Source: CBDDLD01 sp965250025
GTDB taxonomy: Bacteria > Bacteroidota > Bacteroidia > Flavobacteriales > Flavobacteriaceae
Length of the DNA: 64,000 nucleotides
Direction: 5' to 3'
Assembly: GCA_965250025.1 (NCBI GenBank)
Contig: OZ252283.1
Coordinates: forward strand, 434,001-498,000
Within the stretch, counting starts at the first letter, position 1. Each line of letters begins with the position of its first letter. Positions 22,294-30,983 of this stretch are shown one piece after another. The notes beneath the pieces are model-generated. The model saw nothing but the letters and a program-made list of their open reading frames with translations, ran no database searches and was not told where the DNA came from. The translations under genes and the position numbers were made by a program.

Positions 22294-23034
22294 ATGCTTA
22301 AAGCAATTCTTGTCGATGATGAACCAAAGGCTATAGAGAGTTTATTGTGGGAATTAGAAAACTTTAGCGATAAAGTCGAAGTCGTTGGAAAATTTACCGA
22401 ACCGGAAAGGGCCTTGGAATTCATAAAGAATAACCATATCGATTGTGTTTTTCTTGATATCGAAATGCCTACAATGGATGGATTTCAATTTTTGAAAAAT
22501 ATCGAACTCAAAGACTTTGCAGTTATTATAACTACGGCTTATAATGAGTACGCAATAAAGGCAATTAAAGAACAGGCCGTAGATTATTTATTAAAGCCTG
22601 TGGATATAGACGACCTCACACAAGCTATTAATAAAATAAGTGATTATGTATACAAAGGCGATGTTGTATCAGATAAACTGGAACGAATTCTCAAAAATTA
22701 CAACAATAAGAGTAAGAGAAAAAAAATTACCATAAGTGCTGATGGTAAATTGATGTTTTTGGGTATAGAAGATATTGTTTTTGCTGAATCTGATGGAAAT
22801 TATACCACATTACACTTAAAAGATTCTAAAGATGTATTGCTGACAAAGAAGTTAAAACAGATGGATGAACTTCTTCCGGAGGAACACTTTTTTAGAATTC
22901 ATAATTCATATATTGTGAACTTAGATAAAATCAAAGAATACATTAAAGCAGACGGATACGTTGTTTTGGAAGGCAATTATAAGATTCCAATTTCAAGACA
23001 AAAACGATCAGAGTTTCTAAAAAAAGTAGAATGA
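22294..23034 (+). CDS. LytTR-family response regulator
   Basis: The 246-residue protein has a receiver domain (1-120) with acidic pocket VDDE, phospho-acceptor Asp in CVFLDIEMPTMDGF (about residue 54), and Lys in LLKPVDIDDL. The C-terminal LytTR DNA-binding domain (about 145-246) carries DIVFAESDGNYTTLHL and HNSYIVNLDKI. It overlaps the start of the sensor kinase gene by 4 bp (ATGA), so the two are translationally coupled. The divergent secreted operon at 18324-22031 starts 262 bp away and is the nearest candidate target (inference). Confidence 0.93.
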   Translation: MLKAILVDDEPKAIESLLWELENFSDKVEVVGKFTEPERALEFIKNNHIDCVFLDIEMPTMDGFQFLKNIELKDFAVIITTAYNEYAIKAIKEQAVDYLLKPVDIDDLTQAINKISDYVYKGDVVSDKLERILKNYNNKSKRKKITISADGKLMFLGIEDIVFAESDGNYTTLHLKDSKDVLLTKKLKQMDELLPEEHFFRIHNSYIVNLDKIKEYIKADGYVVLEGNYKIPISRQKRSEFLKKVE

Positions 23035-24974
23035 CCATACCTTTTAAAAATAGAAGCTGTATTCTTTTAATTGTTATTTTTCTCGGACTTTCTTCTTCAT
23101 TTAGTATTGCACAAAATAAGGTTAGGAAAACGCCTAATATAGATAGTATCATTGCTGTTGAAACGGTCGATTATCAAACTATAAGATCACTATTGTGGCC
23201 AATTTCAAGAGACTCTGCCGCCATAGCACAATTTTACAACAAAGCTTCAAAGAATAATTACAAGTATGGCGAAGCCTATGCGCTCAATATGCTTGGTAGT
23301 TATTGCAGAAACACATCACAATACGATGAAGCCATTGACTATCATCAACACGCTCTGGATTTAGCGAGACTATCAAATTATATTGATTTAGAAATCGCAA
23401 GTCTAAATATGTTAGGTGTTGTATACAGGCGTATGGATGCTGTAAGATCAGCATTAGATTATCATCAGGAAGCACTGACAATTGCAGATAAAATAACTCC
23501 CAAAACAAATGCTATAAAGAAAAGTATAGCTGTTTCACTTAATAGTATGGGGAATATTTACCTGACCTTAGACCAGTTTGATCTTGCTATTGAACGTTTT
23601 ACGAGATCATTAAAGATTGAGCAGGAGGTTGATAACAAGCTTGGCTTGGCTATTAATTATCATAATATAGGTTATGCAAAAGAAGGATTAGGAGCGTTGG
23701 ATGTAGCATTAGATTACTATCAAAAGTCGCTGTTCTATAATACAGAAATCAACTCAGATCTGGGTAAAGTAATTTGTAACGGTAGTATTGGTAAGTTATA
23801 TATTAAACAAAACAAAGACAAGGAAGCTATTAAGCTTTTGAGTACTACCATTGAAAGCGCGAAGCATTTAAGAGACAAGTTTCACCTCACGGCTTTGTAT
23901 AGTAATTTGGGGTGGGCATATTTAAAGTTGAATAATCTCGAATTGGCGAAAACAAATATAAATAAGAGTCTTGAGATAGCTTTAGAATACAATTTTAAGA
24001 GTAGTCTCGAAGAAAATTACAAGCATTTAACCGCTATTGCAAAAAAACAGGAAGATTATAAAAATGCATTGTTCTATGCAGAACAGTCAAAATCGTACTC
24101 GGACCAACTTACAAAAGAGAAGAATCTACAGTATGTAAACGATAATATTATAAGGTACGATACAGAAAAGAAATCGGATAAAATTGCCTTACTGGAAAAA
24201 GAGAATGAAATCGTAACATTAAAATTCAGGAAAAATAAAAACATTCTAATTGCCAGTATTATTGTTTTTGGTTTAGGGCTTATTATAACTTATATCCTTT
24301 ACAGGCAGCGTTCATTAAATAATGAAAAAAGGATTTTAACGTTGCAACAGGATATTTTAAGAAGTCAAATGAACCCCCATTTTGTGTTTAACTCTTTAAA
24401 CTCCATCAAGCAATATATTATTGCTAATGAGCAAAAAAATGCTGTTTATTATTTAAATAAATTTGCTAAACTAATGCGAAAAATACTAGAGGCATCCAAA
24501 GCCAAAGAAGTGTCTTTAGCGGAAGAATTAGAAACCTTAAAGCTTTATTTTAGTATTGAAAATATCAGGTTTTCGAACGAAATCGTTCTAAATACTCAAA
24601 TTGATGAACATATTGATTTAAATACGATTAAAGTACCCTCTTTAATATTGCAACCGTTTGTAGAGAATTCTATTTGGCATGGGTTATCTTCTAAAAAGGG
24701 GACCAAAAGAATTGATCTGGAACTTATAAAGAAATCTGAAGATTATATAATAATCCATATTATAGACAATGGTATCGGTAGAGAAAGGTCGGCACAAATC
24801 AAAGAAAACAAAATTATTAAAAGGCGATCAGTAGGGTTGTCATTAACCAAAGACAGGCTCACCAATTTTGTAAAGGATTATAAAAATAAGTTTTCACTTA
24901 GCTTTGTGGATTTAAAGGATGATCATCAAGAGTCCTTGGGGACGAAGGTGATTTTAGAGCTTCCCGTTAGATAA
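23031..24974 (+). CDS. TPR-containing LytS/YehU-type sensor histidine kinase
   Basis: The 647-residue protein has a signal peptide, then TPR repeats over about 70-370 (for example YDEAIDYHQHALDLARL, FDLAIERFTRSLKIEQE, LDVALDYYQKSLFYN), a single membrane segment at about 403-421, and a His_kinase domain with phospho-acceptor His at about 449 in QMNPHFVFNSLNSIKQYI. The ATPase part has the N-box QPFVENSIWHGL and the G-box IIDNGIGRERS. The TPR region is predicted periplasmic and would bind a peptide or protein signal. It forms a two-component pair with the overlapping LytTR regulator. Confidence 0.93.
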   Translation: MTIPFKNRSCILLIVIFLGLSSSFSIAQNKVRKTPNIDSIIAVETVDYQTIRSLLWPISRDSAAIAQFYNKASKNNYKYGEAYALNMLGSYCRNTSQYDEAIDYHQHALDLARLSNYIDLEIASLNMLGVVYRRMDAVRSALDYHQEALTIADKITPKTNAIKKSIAVSLNSMGNIYLTLDQFDLAIERFTRSLKIEQEVDNKLGLAINYHNIGYAKEGLGALDVALDYYQKSLFYNTEINSDLGKVICNGSIGKLYIKQNKDKEAIKLLSTTIESAKHLRDKFHLTALYSNLGWAYLKLNNLELAKTNINKSLEIALEYNFKSSLEENYKHLTAIAKKQEDYKNALFYAEQSKSYSDQLTKEKNLQYVNDNIIRYDTEKKSDKIALLEKENEIVTLKFRKNKNILIASIIVFGLGLIITYILYRQRSLNNEKRILTLQQDILRSQMNPHFVFNSLNSIKQYIIANEQKNAVYYLNKFAKLMRKILEASKAKEVSLAEELETLKLYFSIENIRFSNEIVLNTQIDEHIDLNTIKVPSLILQPFVENSIWHGLSSKKGTKRIDLELIKKSEDYIIIHIIDNGIGRERSAQIKENKIIKRRSVGLSLTKDRLTNFVKDYKNKFSLSFVDLKDDHQESLGTKVILELPVR

Positions 24975-24980
24975 TAAATA

Positions 24981-25019
24981 AATCAAAAAGGCCATGTTTA
25001 TTACATGGCCTTTTTGATT
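24981..25019. terminator. Bidirectional terminator
   Basis: A perfect 16-bp inverted repeat (AATCAAAAAGGCCATG with CATGGCCTTTTTGATT) separates the convergent kinase and acyl-CoA dehydrogenase genes. It has a T-tract in both directions. Confidence 0.9.
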
Positions 25020-25096
25020 ACAATCGATTATTATTTTTATTGCTACAGGATCAATTCAGCTTTATAATGATTTGATATATGTAGCTATATTATTAG

Positions 25097-26239
25097 TTAG
25101 TCTTTCAGGACACTTCTGGAAATAACGATCTTTTGAATTTCAGATGTACCTTCATAGATCTGAGTAATTTTAGCATCACGCATTAAGCGTTCAACATGAT
25201 ACTCTTTTACGAAACCATTTCCGCCATGAATCTGAACTGCTTCAACGGTTTGTTCCATAGCGACTTTAGAAGCATATAACTTAGCCATGGCGCTAGACAG
25301 GTCATGGTTTTTACCTTGATCTTTTTCCCATGCAGCTTTCATTACCAAGTGTCTGGCAGCTTCAATTTCCGTAGCCATGTCTGCCAATTTAAAAGCGATG
25401 GCCTGATGGTTACATATTTCTGTTCCAAAAGCCTTACGTTCTTTAGAATATTTTAAAGCCAAATCATAAGCACCTCCGGCTATACCTAAAGCTTGAGCAG
25501 CAATACCGATACGCCCACCAGATAATGTTTTCATGGCAAACTTAAAGCCAAAACCATCTTCACCAATTCGGTTTTCTTTCGGCACCTTAACATCGTTAAA
25601 CTGTAAGGTGTGAGTATCACTCCCTCTAATGCCCAGTTTATCTTCTTTAGGGCCTATATCAAATCCAGGCATTCCTTTTTCAACGATGAAGGCGTTAATA
25701 CCTCTGTGCCCTTTATCTCTATCAGTTTGCGCAATTACTAAGTATACATCACTACGCCCACCATTGGTGATCCAGTTTTTAGTACCATTTAAGAGGTAAT
25801 GATCGCCCATATCAATAGCGGTGGTCTTTTGAGAAGTAGCATCACTACCGGCTTCAGGCTCACTCAGGCAAAACGCGCCAATATATTCGCCGGTAGCCAG
25901 TTTGGTTAAATATTTTTGTTTTTGTGCTTCAGTACCATATGATTCTAAACCATAACATACCAAAGAATTGTTTACAGAAACCATAACAGAGGCAGAAGCA
26001 TCTATTTTTGATAATTCTTCCATGATAAGTACATATGAGATAGCATCCATACCACTTCCGCCATATTTAGGATCTACCATAACTCCCATAAATCCAAGTT
26101 CTCCCATTTTTTTAACTAATTCGTCTGGGAATGATTGTTTTTCGTCACGTTCAATAACACCTGGAAGGAGTTCTGTATTTGCAAAATCACGAGCAGCATC
26201 TCTAATCATTAAATGCTCTTCTGTTAGGCTAAAATCCAT
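25097..26239 (-). CDS. Acyl-CoA dehydrogenase (short/branched-chain type)
   Basis: I start the protein at the ATG at 26239 (MDFSLTEEHLMIRDAARDF, 380 residues), because the longer reading from 26281 adds a non-conserved hydrophobic stretch and would overlap the promoter at 26279-26309. Family motifs are clear: CLSEPEAGSDATS (about 127-139, FAD/substrate region), GGRIGIAAQALGIA (about 240-253), and IYEGTSEIQKIVISR near the C-terminus, where the Glu is the catalytic base in short-chain and branched-chain enzymes. It oxidises acyl-CoA to enoyl-CoA with electrons passing to ETF. Exact chain specificity is not certain. Confidence 0.93.
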   Translation of the reverse strand: MDFSLTEEHLMIRDAARDFANTELLPGVIERDEKQSFPDELVKKMGELGFMGVMVDPKYGGSGMDAISYVLIMEELSKIDASASVMVSVNNSLVCYGLESYGTEAQKQKYLTKLATGEYIGAFCLSEPEAGSDATSQKTTAIDMGDHYLLNGTKNWITNGGRSDVYLVIAQTDRDKGHRGINAFIVEKGMPGFDIGPKEDKLGIRGSDTHTLQFNDVKVPKENRIGEDGFGFKFAMKTLSGGRIGIAAQALGIAGGAYDLALKYSKERKAFGTEICNHQAIAFKLADMATEIEAARHLVMKAAWEKDQGKNHDLSSAMAKLYASKVAMEQTVEAVQIHGGNGFVKEYHVERLMRDAKITQIYEGTSEIQKIVISRSVLKD

Positions 26240-26278
26240 AAATGATGATATAATTATTAATTTGATAAAAAATGATAG

Positions 26279-26309
26279 CAAAGATAACGGTTTATTGTCG
26301 TTTTTTCAA
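26279..26309 (-). promoter_or_regulatory. Promoter of the acyl-CoA dehydrogenase gene
   Basis: On the minus strand, TTG (complement of CAA 26307-26309), a 20-nt spacer and TATCTTTG (complement of 26279-26286) match TTG/TAnnTTTG perfectly. The expected start lies near 26272, about 30 nt before the ATG at 26239. Confidence 0.78.
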
Positions 26310-26332
26310 TAAGGAATAGTATTTTTACTAAT

Positions 26333-27403
26333 ATGACAAATTACAATGTAATAGGCGTTATGTCCGGGACCTCATTAGATGGTATAGATCTGGCATACAT
26401 CGTGTTTAAATACAGTGACGAATGGACGTTTAACATACAATATGCTGAGACCATTCCTTATAATGATCTTTGGAGTACACAGCTTTCAAGGCTTATCGAT
26501 TTGGATAAAGAAGAACTGGAAAAAATAGATTGTAATTACACCTTACTATTATCGCAAGTAATAAACGAGTTTATTACTAAAAATAACATAACAGATATAG
26601 ATGCGGTATGTTCTCATGGACATACGGCAATACATCAACCCGATAAAGGATTCACGTATCAGATAGGCAATCGCGAAGAACTGGCTGAACTTATCAAGCA
26701 TAAAGTCGTATGCGATTTCAGGGTACAGGACGTTATGCTGGGAGGTCAAGGTGCACCATTGGTGCCGATAGGTGATGCATTATTATTTTATGAATACGAT
26801 TTTTGCATGAATCTGGGAGGGTTTGCTAATATTTCGTTTAATGATGGCGGTCAGAGGATAGCCTTTGATATTTGCCCCGTTAATATTGTACTAAATCGAT
26901 ATGCGCAAAAGATAGGTTTGGCTTATGATTCCGAAGGAAAGATGGCCTCAACAGGAAAGCTTCACATGCCATTATTAGAAGCATTGAATGCCTTAGATTT
27001 CTACAAGCAGAATTTCCCAAAATCATTGGGATTGGAATGGGTAGAATCCACAATGATCCCTGTAATTGAAAGTTATAGTTTGGATGTGAAAGATATCCTA
27101 AGAACTGTTCTTGAGCATATGGCTATTCAAATGGCATTCATTTTTAAAGACAGACCCAAAGCTTCTGTTCTTATTAGTGGAGGAGGGGCTTACAATACAT
27201 TTCTAATCAACCGAATAAAAGTATTAACTGATCATGACCTTGTTATTCCTTCAAGCAATATTATAGAGTTTAAAGAAGCTCTTATTTTTGGATTTTTGGG
27301 TGTGCTTAGAATGCGAGGTGAGGTCAATTGTCTGGCAAGCGTTACCGGGGCAACAAAAGATCATTCATCGGGGAAGATATTTACCTATGAACCCCAATTG
27401 TAA
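26333..27403 (+). CDS. anmK: Anhydro-N-acetylmuramic acid kinase
   Basis: The 356-residue protein begins with the family signature VIGVMSGTSLDGIDLAY and contains VCSHGHTAIHQP, QIGNREELAELI, VVCDFRVQDVMLGGQGAPLVPIGD and FCMNLGGFANIS, followed by the ISGGGAYNTFLINRI segment near 280-295. AnmK converts anhydro-MurNAc to MurNAc-6-phosphate with ATP in peptidoglycan recycling. No murQ is adjacent. It is divergent from the acyl-CoA dehydrogenase across 93 bp that hold the latter's promoter; a 7-of-8 match to the -7 box (TATTTTTA) sits close to the anmK start. Confidence 0.95.
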   Translation: MTNYNVIGVMSGTSLDGIDLAYIVFKYSDEWTFNIQYAETIPYNDLWSTQLSRLIDLDKEELEKIDCNYTLLLSQVINEFITKNNITDIDAVCSHGHTAIHQPDKGFTYQIGNREELAELIKHKVVCDFRVQDVMLGGQGAPLVPIGDALLFYEYDFCMNLGGFANISFNDGGQRIAFDICPVNIVLNRYAQKIGLAYDSEGKMASTGKLHMPLLEALNALDFYKQNFPKSLGLEWVESTMIPVIESYSLDVKDILRTVLEHMAIQMAFIFKDRPKASVLISGGGAYNTFLINRIKVLTDHDLVIPSSNIIEFKEALIFGFLGVLRMRGEVNCLASVTGATKDHSSGKIFTYEPQL

Positions 27404-27412
27404 ATGTTTACA

Positions 27413-27420
27413 TACATTTG
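27413..27420 (+). promoter_or_regulatory. Candidate -7 box for the 27481 operon
   Basis: TACATTTG matches TAnnTTTG exactly 61 bp before the next ATG. A well-spaced upstream TTG is not seen, so only the -7 element is claimed. Confidence 0.5.
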
Positions 27421-27480
27421 TAATCTTTGGCTTAGAATTTGACATAAAAAAATCAATTAAAAATCATAAACTACTATTAA

Positions 27481-28131
27481 ATGAAACGTATTACACTAGT
27501 ACTTGCATTATTAATTACCGCAACAAGTTTTGCTCAAATAGATGATAATTGGGAAGATGCATCAGAGAAATTACCGGGTTATATCATTACTAAGAAAGGT
27601 GAAAAGATAGAAGGTTATCTTAAGCGATTTTTAAAAATCAAAAGTCAACGTAAGGTCAAATTCTTTAAAACCTTAGATGATAAGCCGCAAGTTTTCAAAG
27701 CTAAAGACCTTAAAGCTTATCAAATTGCAAATGACTATTACGAATCCCACCCTTACGAAGGTTTGAGCGGAAAAACCAAAGTGTTTTTATTACGTACCGT
27801 AGAAGGCAAGATAGACTTGTTTGAGTATTATATCAGAGTAGAAGACGACCAAGGAAAAGAACTAACACTTTCTAAAAAAGGAAATACAGAAATATCCTTA
27901 GATTTTGATGGTACAAAAATTCAAACAGAGCTATTGGCTGTAAAAGACGAAAAGGATTATTTAAAATTTGCGTCTCCAAAAGTGATGTTCAGTTTTAAAA
28001 AAATCATGAGTAAGTACGTTTCAGATTATCCTGAATTGGCCAAAAAAATAAAGAACAAAGAGAAAGGATACAGGATATTAGGCATTCTTAAGATCATTAA
28101 TGAGTACAATGCCCATTTTGCAGAAAAATAG
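27481..28131 (+). CDS. Exported protein of unknown function
   Basis: The 216-residue protein has a signal peptide ending TSFAQ, followed by a beta-rich, lysine-rich region with KLPGYIITKKGEKIEGYLKRF and KVKFFKTLDDKP. Such short beta proteins with a KKG-x-x-x-x-GY motif are common in Flavobacteriaceae, but I do not recognise a named family. One base separates it from the gene at 28133, so the two are coexpressed and probably function together in the envelope. Confidence 0.75.
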   Translation: MKRITLVLALLITATSFAQIDDNWEDASEKLPGYIITKKGEKIEGYLKRFLKIKSQRKVKFFKTLDDKPQVFKAKDLKAYQIANDYYESHPYEGLSGKTKVFLLRTVEGKIDLFEYYIRVEDDQGKELTLSKKGNTEISLDFDGTKIQTELLAVKDEKDYLKFASPKVMFSFKKIMSKYVSDYPELAKKIKNKEKGYRILGILKIINEYNAHFAEK

Positions 28132-28132
28132 A

Positions 28133-29635
28133 ATGAAGAGTATTGTTTTTAGCATATGCATATCATTCATACTTACAAATGCATTTGCACAAGAGCCGGC
28201 AAGTTTTACCTGGTCTGATCTTTCGGATAAAACATTAGTGGGGACTCAAAACCCTAATTTGGTATTTCCGACGGCATCAGGATTTACAGTATATAGTGTT
28301 GAAGAACAGGGCTCTCAATATTATGCACCTAAAGTTATATACATTTCAAAGGTTAATGCTTCTGGAGATCGTGTTTCTAATCTAACCTTCAACCTCCCAA
28401 AGCGTTCTAGAAAAGATGCCACACTTTTAAAAGTGATAGAAGGAAATAACAAATTGTACTTTTTCTCTAATGTTGCAGTTAAAAAGGATGGTAAGAATGT
28501 GCTGTACGCACAAATCTATGATAACACTACAAATACAGTCTCTGAGACTATCGAAATGTACACCTTGCCTGTAGAGAAGGTAAACAATTCAGGGTTCTTT
28601 AAGGTTGCCATATCAGAAGATCGTAACACCTTAGCGGTAATGGTGAATAAGCCCTTTGTTAAAAAGACCAAAGAAGCGATAACCTTGCTGACTTTTGATG
28701 CTACACTAAACCCAACATCCGAATCAGAGCATGACTTATCATTTGATAGTAAACGTGCTAACAATGAAACATTATTTGTGGCCAATGATGCTACGATCAA
28801 TGTCATTAAGAAGACCAACTTAAAAAAGAAGGAACCAGTCACATCAATTATTACGTTAAAAGCAGGGCAACTTACGGAACAGCAGTTGTCCTCAAAGGGT
28901 TTTTACATTTCAGATAGTAAAGTTGTTACCATTGGGGGAGAGCAATACGTGTTAGGTTTTGCTACAGATAATGCAAAGCCGGCTATCTCAGTAGGTGGCG
29001 CTAAGGATAACAGCTATTTTATCTATAACATAACTGATGAAACGTTGATAAAACATCAGGAGTGGTCTAAAGAGACGATAAAACGTGTTTTAGGAAAAGG
29101 CTATATTGATCTTAAAGTAAAAAACATTTTAACAGATAAAGAAGATATATATCTTATAGGCGATTGCTATTCTAAAGACAGTGAAGCTATTGAAGGTAAA
29201 AACTTTGAGTACAATTATACCCATAGATTTGGCCCTGGAGTGGTTATAAAATTGAATACATCGGGCGATGTCCTGTATGAAATACCTTTGAGCTACGGTG
29301 AAGAGTACCTCAATGATATGTCATACTTAGGGTCGTTCTATCCGTTTTTAAAAGATGGACAATTGATGCTATTGGCCAATGCGAAAGAATCTAAACTAAA
29401 AAACAAGAAGATTGTAGCAGGATATAAAAAGATCAATGCTAAAGTTATTGTATTGAGAACTGTTGATGCCCAAGGCAATATAGAAACATTACCTTTTTGG
29501 AATAGCAATACGGGAGGAGCAAAACGGCTTACAAAATTTGCGCCTACGCAAACTTTAATGCTGTCTGATAAGGTTTTTTATATGTATGCCAGAGGTGGAG
29601 AATCTCATAAATTTGGCAAGATGGTATTGAACTAA
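28133..29635 (+). CDS. Exported protein of unknown function (possible beta-propeller)
   Basis: I start at the ATG at 28133 (MKSIVFSICISFILTNAFAQ), because the upstream in-frame ATG at 28100 would put 11 extra residues before a clean signal peptide and overlap the previous gene. The mature part (about 480 residues) consists of short beta segments with repeated patterns such as NKLYFFSNVAVKKDGKNVLYAQIYD and EDIYLIGDCYSKDSE, which could form a propeller, though no diagnostic repeat is found. No sorting tail. Function unknown. Confidence 0.75.
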   Translation: MKSIVFSICISFILTNAFAQEPASFTWSDLSDKTLVGTQNPNLVFPTASGFTVYSVEEQGSQYYAPKVIYISKVNASGDRVSNLTFNLPKRSRKDATLLKVIEGNNKLYFFSNVAVKKDGKNVLYAQIYDNTTNTVSETIEMYTLPVEKVNNSGFFKVAISEDRNTLAVMVNKPFVKKTKEAITLLTFDATLNPTSESEHDLSFDSKRANNETLFVANDATINVIKKTNLKKKEPVTSIITLKAGQLTEQQLSSKGFYISDSKVVTIGGEQYVLGFATDNAKPAISVGGAKDNSYFIYNITDETLIKHQEWSKETIKRVLGKGYIDLKVKNILTDKEDIYLIGDCYSKDSEAIEGKNFEYNYTHRFGPGVVIKLNTSGDVLYEIPLSYGEEYLNDMSYLGSFYPFLKDGQLMLLANAKESKLKNKKIVAGYKKINAKVIVLRTVDAQGNIETLPFWNSNTGGAKRLTKFAPTQTLMLSDKVFYMYARGGESHKFGKMVLN

Positions 29636-29696
29636 AATTTAATATGCTTTTAACAATAATAAAATGTTTTAAGTTTCAAAGCCATCTATAGTTTTT

Positions 29697-29704
29697 TATT
29701 TTTG
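29697..29704 (+). promoter_or_regulatory. Candidate -7 box for the amino-acid dehydrogenase gene
   Basis: TATTTTTG is a perfect TAnnTTTG match 39 bp before the TTG start. No well-placed -33 TTG is visible. The position supports a start codon near 29743 rather than farther upstream. Confidence 0.55.
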
Positions 29705-29742
29705 TCTACTACTAAATTAGCTAACTAACTAAATTCAAAATA

Positions 29743-30972
29743 TTGATAAAGGAATTACTTCAAAAGTATGAAAACAAATCTCCGGAAATTGTTTTTAATT
29801 GGAAAGACCCTGAAACAGATGCCGAAGGTTGGACAGTCATAAATTCATTAAGAGGAGGTGCTGCAGGAGGTGGCACCAGAATGAGAAAAGGTTTGGATAT
29901 GAATGAAGTATTGTCTTTGGCCAAGACCATGGAAATTAAATTCACAGTATCCGGTCCGGCCATAGGTGGTGCTAAATCAGGAATTAATTTTGACCCCCGA
30001 GATCCAAGAAAAAAAGGCGTTTTAGAACGTTGGTATAAAGCCGTTTCGCCATTATTGAAAAGTTATTATGGTACAGGCGGGGATCTTAATGTTGATGAAA
30101 TTCATGAAGTCATCCCCATAACAGAAGACAGTGGCGTTTGGCATCCTCAGGAAGGAGTTTTTGAAGGTCATTTTAAGCCCACTTCTGCGGATAAAATAAA
30201 TAGAATAGGCCAGTTAAGGCATGGCGTTATTAAAGTTATTGAAAACCCTAACTATTCTCCAGATGTCAATAAGAAATATACCATAGCAGATATGATCACA
30301 GGCTTTGGTGTTGCAGAAGCTGCAAAGCATTTTTATGAGATTCATAACGACACTATAGCCGGAAAGAGAGCTATAGTTCAAGGCTTTGGAAATGTAGGTG
30401 CAGCAGCAGCATTTTACCTGTCTCAAATGGGCGCTAAAATTGTTGGGATCATTGACAGAGTAGGAGGCGTTATTAATGAAGAAGGCTTCTCTTTTGAAGA
30501 CATAAGAGCATTATACTTAAGAAAGAATGGTAATACGTTAGTTAGTGATCAATTGATTCCATTCGAAGAAATCAACGAAAAGATATGGTCTCTGGAAACT
30601 GAGGTTTTTGCGCCATGTGCAGCGTCAAGATTGATCACACAAACACAAATAGATGAAATGATCAGCACAGGCCTGGAAGTTATTTCCTGTGGTGCTAATG
30701 TGCCGTTTGCAGATAAAGAGATTTTCTTTGGACCGATTATGGAACATACAGACAAAAAGGTTAGTCTAATTCCAGATTTTATCTCTAACTGTGGTATGGC
30801 CAGAGTATTTGCCTATTTCATGGAACGAAAAGTACAAATGACTGATGAAGCTATTTTTAACGATACTTCCGAAGTCATAAAAGAAGCACTGTTTGATGTA
30901 TATAAAAACAATACTACGAAAACAGGCATAAGCGAAACCGCATTTGAGATTGCATTAAAACAACTGATATAA
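29743..30972 (+). CDS. Glu/Leu/Phe/Val dehydrogenase family protein
   Basis: The 409-residue protein is read from a TTG codon at 29743. No in-frame ATG exists before residue 47, an in-frame stop lies at 29722, and conserved sequence (IKELLQKYENKSPEIVFNW) begins at the TTG. Family motifs are present: GAAGGGTRMR (about 38-47), PAIGGAKSGINFDP (substrate-binding Lys in GGAKSG, about 72-85), YGTGGDLNVDE, and the Rossmann nucleotide site VQGFGNVGAAAAFYL (about 213-227). The reaction is reversible oxidative deamination of an amino acid to a 2-oxo acid with NAD(P). Which amino acid is used cannot be told from sequence alone. Confidence 0.9.
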   Translation: MIKELLQKYENKSPEIVFNWKDPETDAEGWTVINSLRGGAAGGGTRMRKGLDMNEVLSLAKTMEIKFTVSGPAIGGAKSGINFDPRDPRKKGVLERWYKAVSPLLKSYYGTGGDLNVDEIHEVIPITEDSGVWHPQEGVFEGHFKPTSADKINRIGQLRHGVIKVIENPNYSPDVNKKYTIADMITGFGVAEAAKHFYEIHNDTIAGKRAIVQGFGNVGAAAAFYLSQMGAKIVGIIDRVGGVINEEGFSFEDIRALYLRKNGNTLVSDQLIPFEEINEKIWSLETEVFAPCAASRLITQTQIDEMISTGLEVISCGANVPFADKEIFFGPIMEHTDKKVSLIPDFISNCGMARVFAYFMERKVQMTDEAIFNDTSEVIKEALFDVYKNNTTKTGISETAFEIALKQLI

Positions 30973-30983
30973 AATAAACACAT

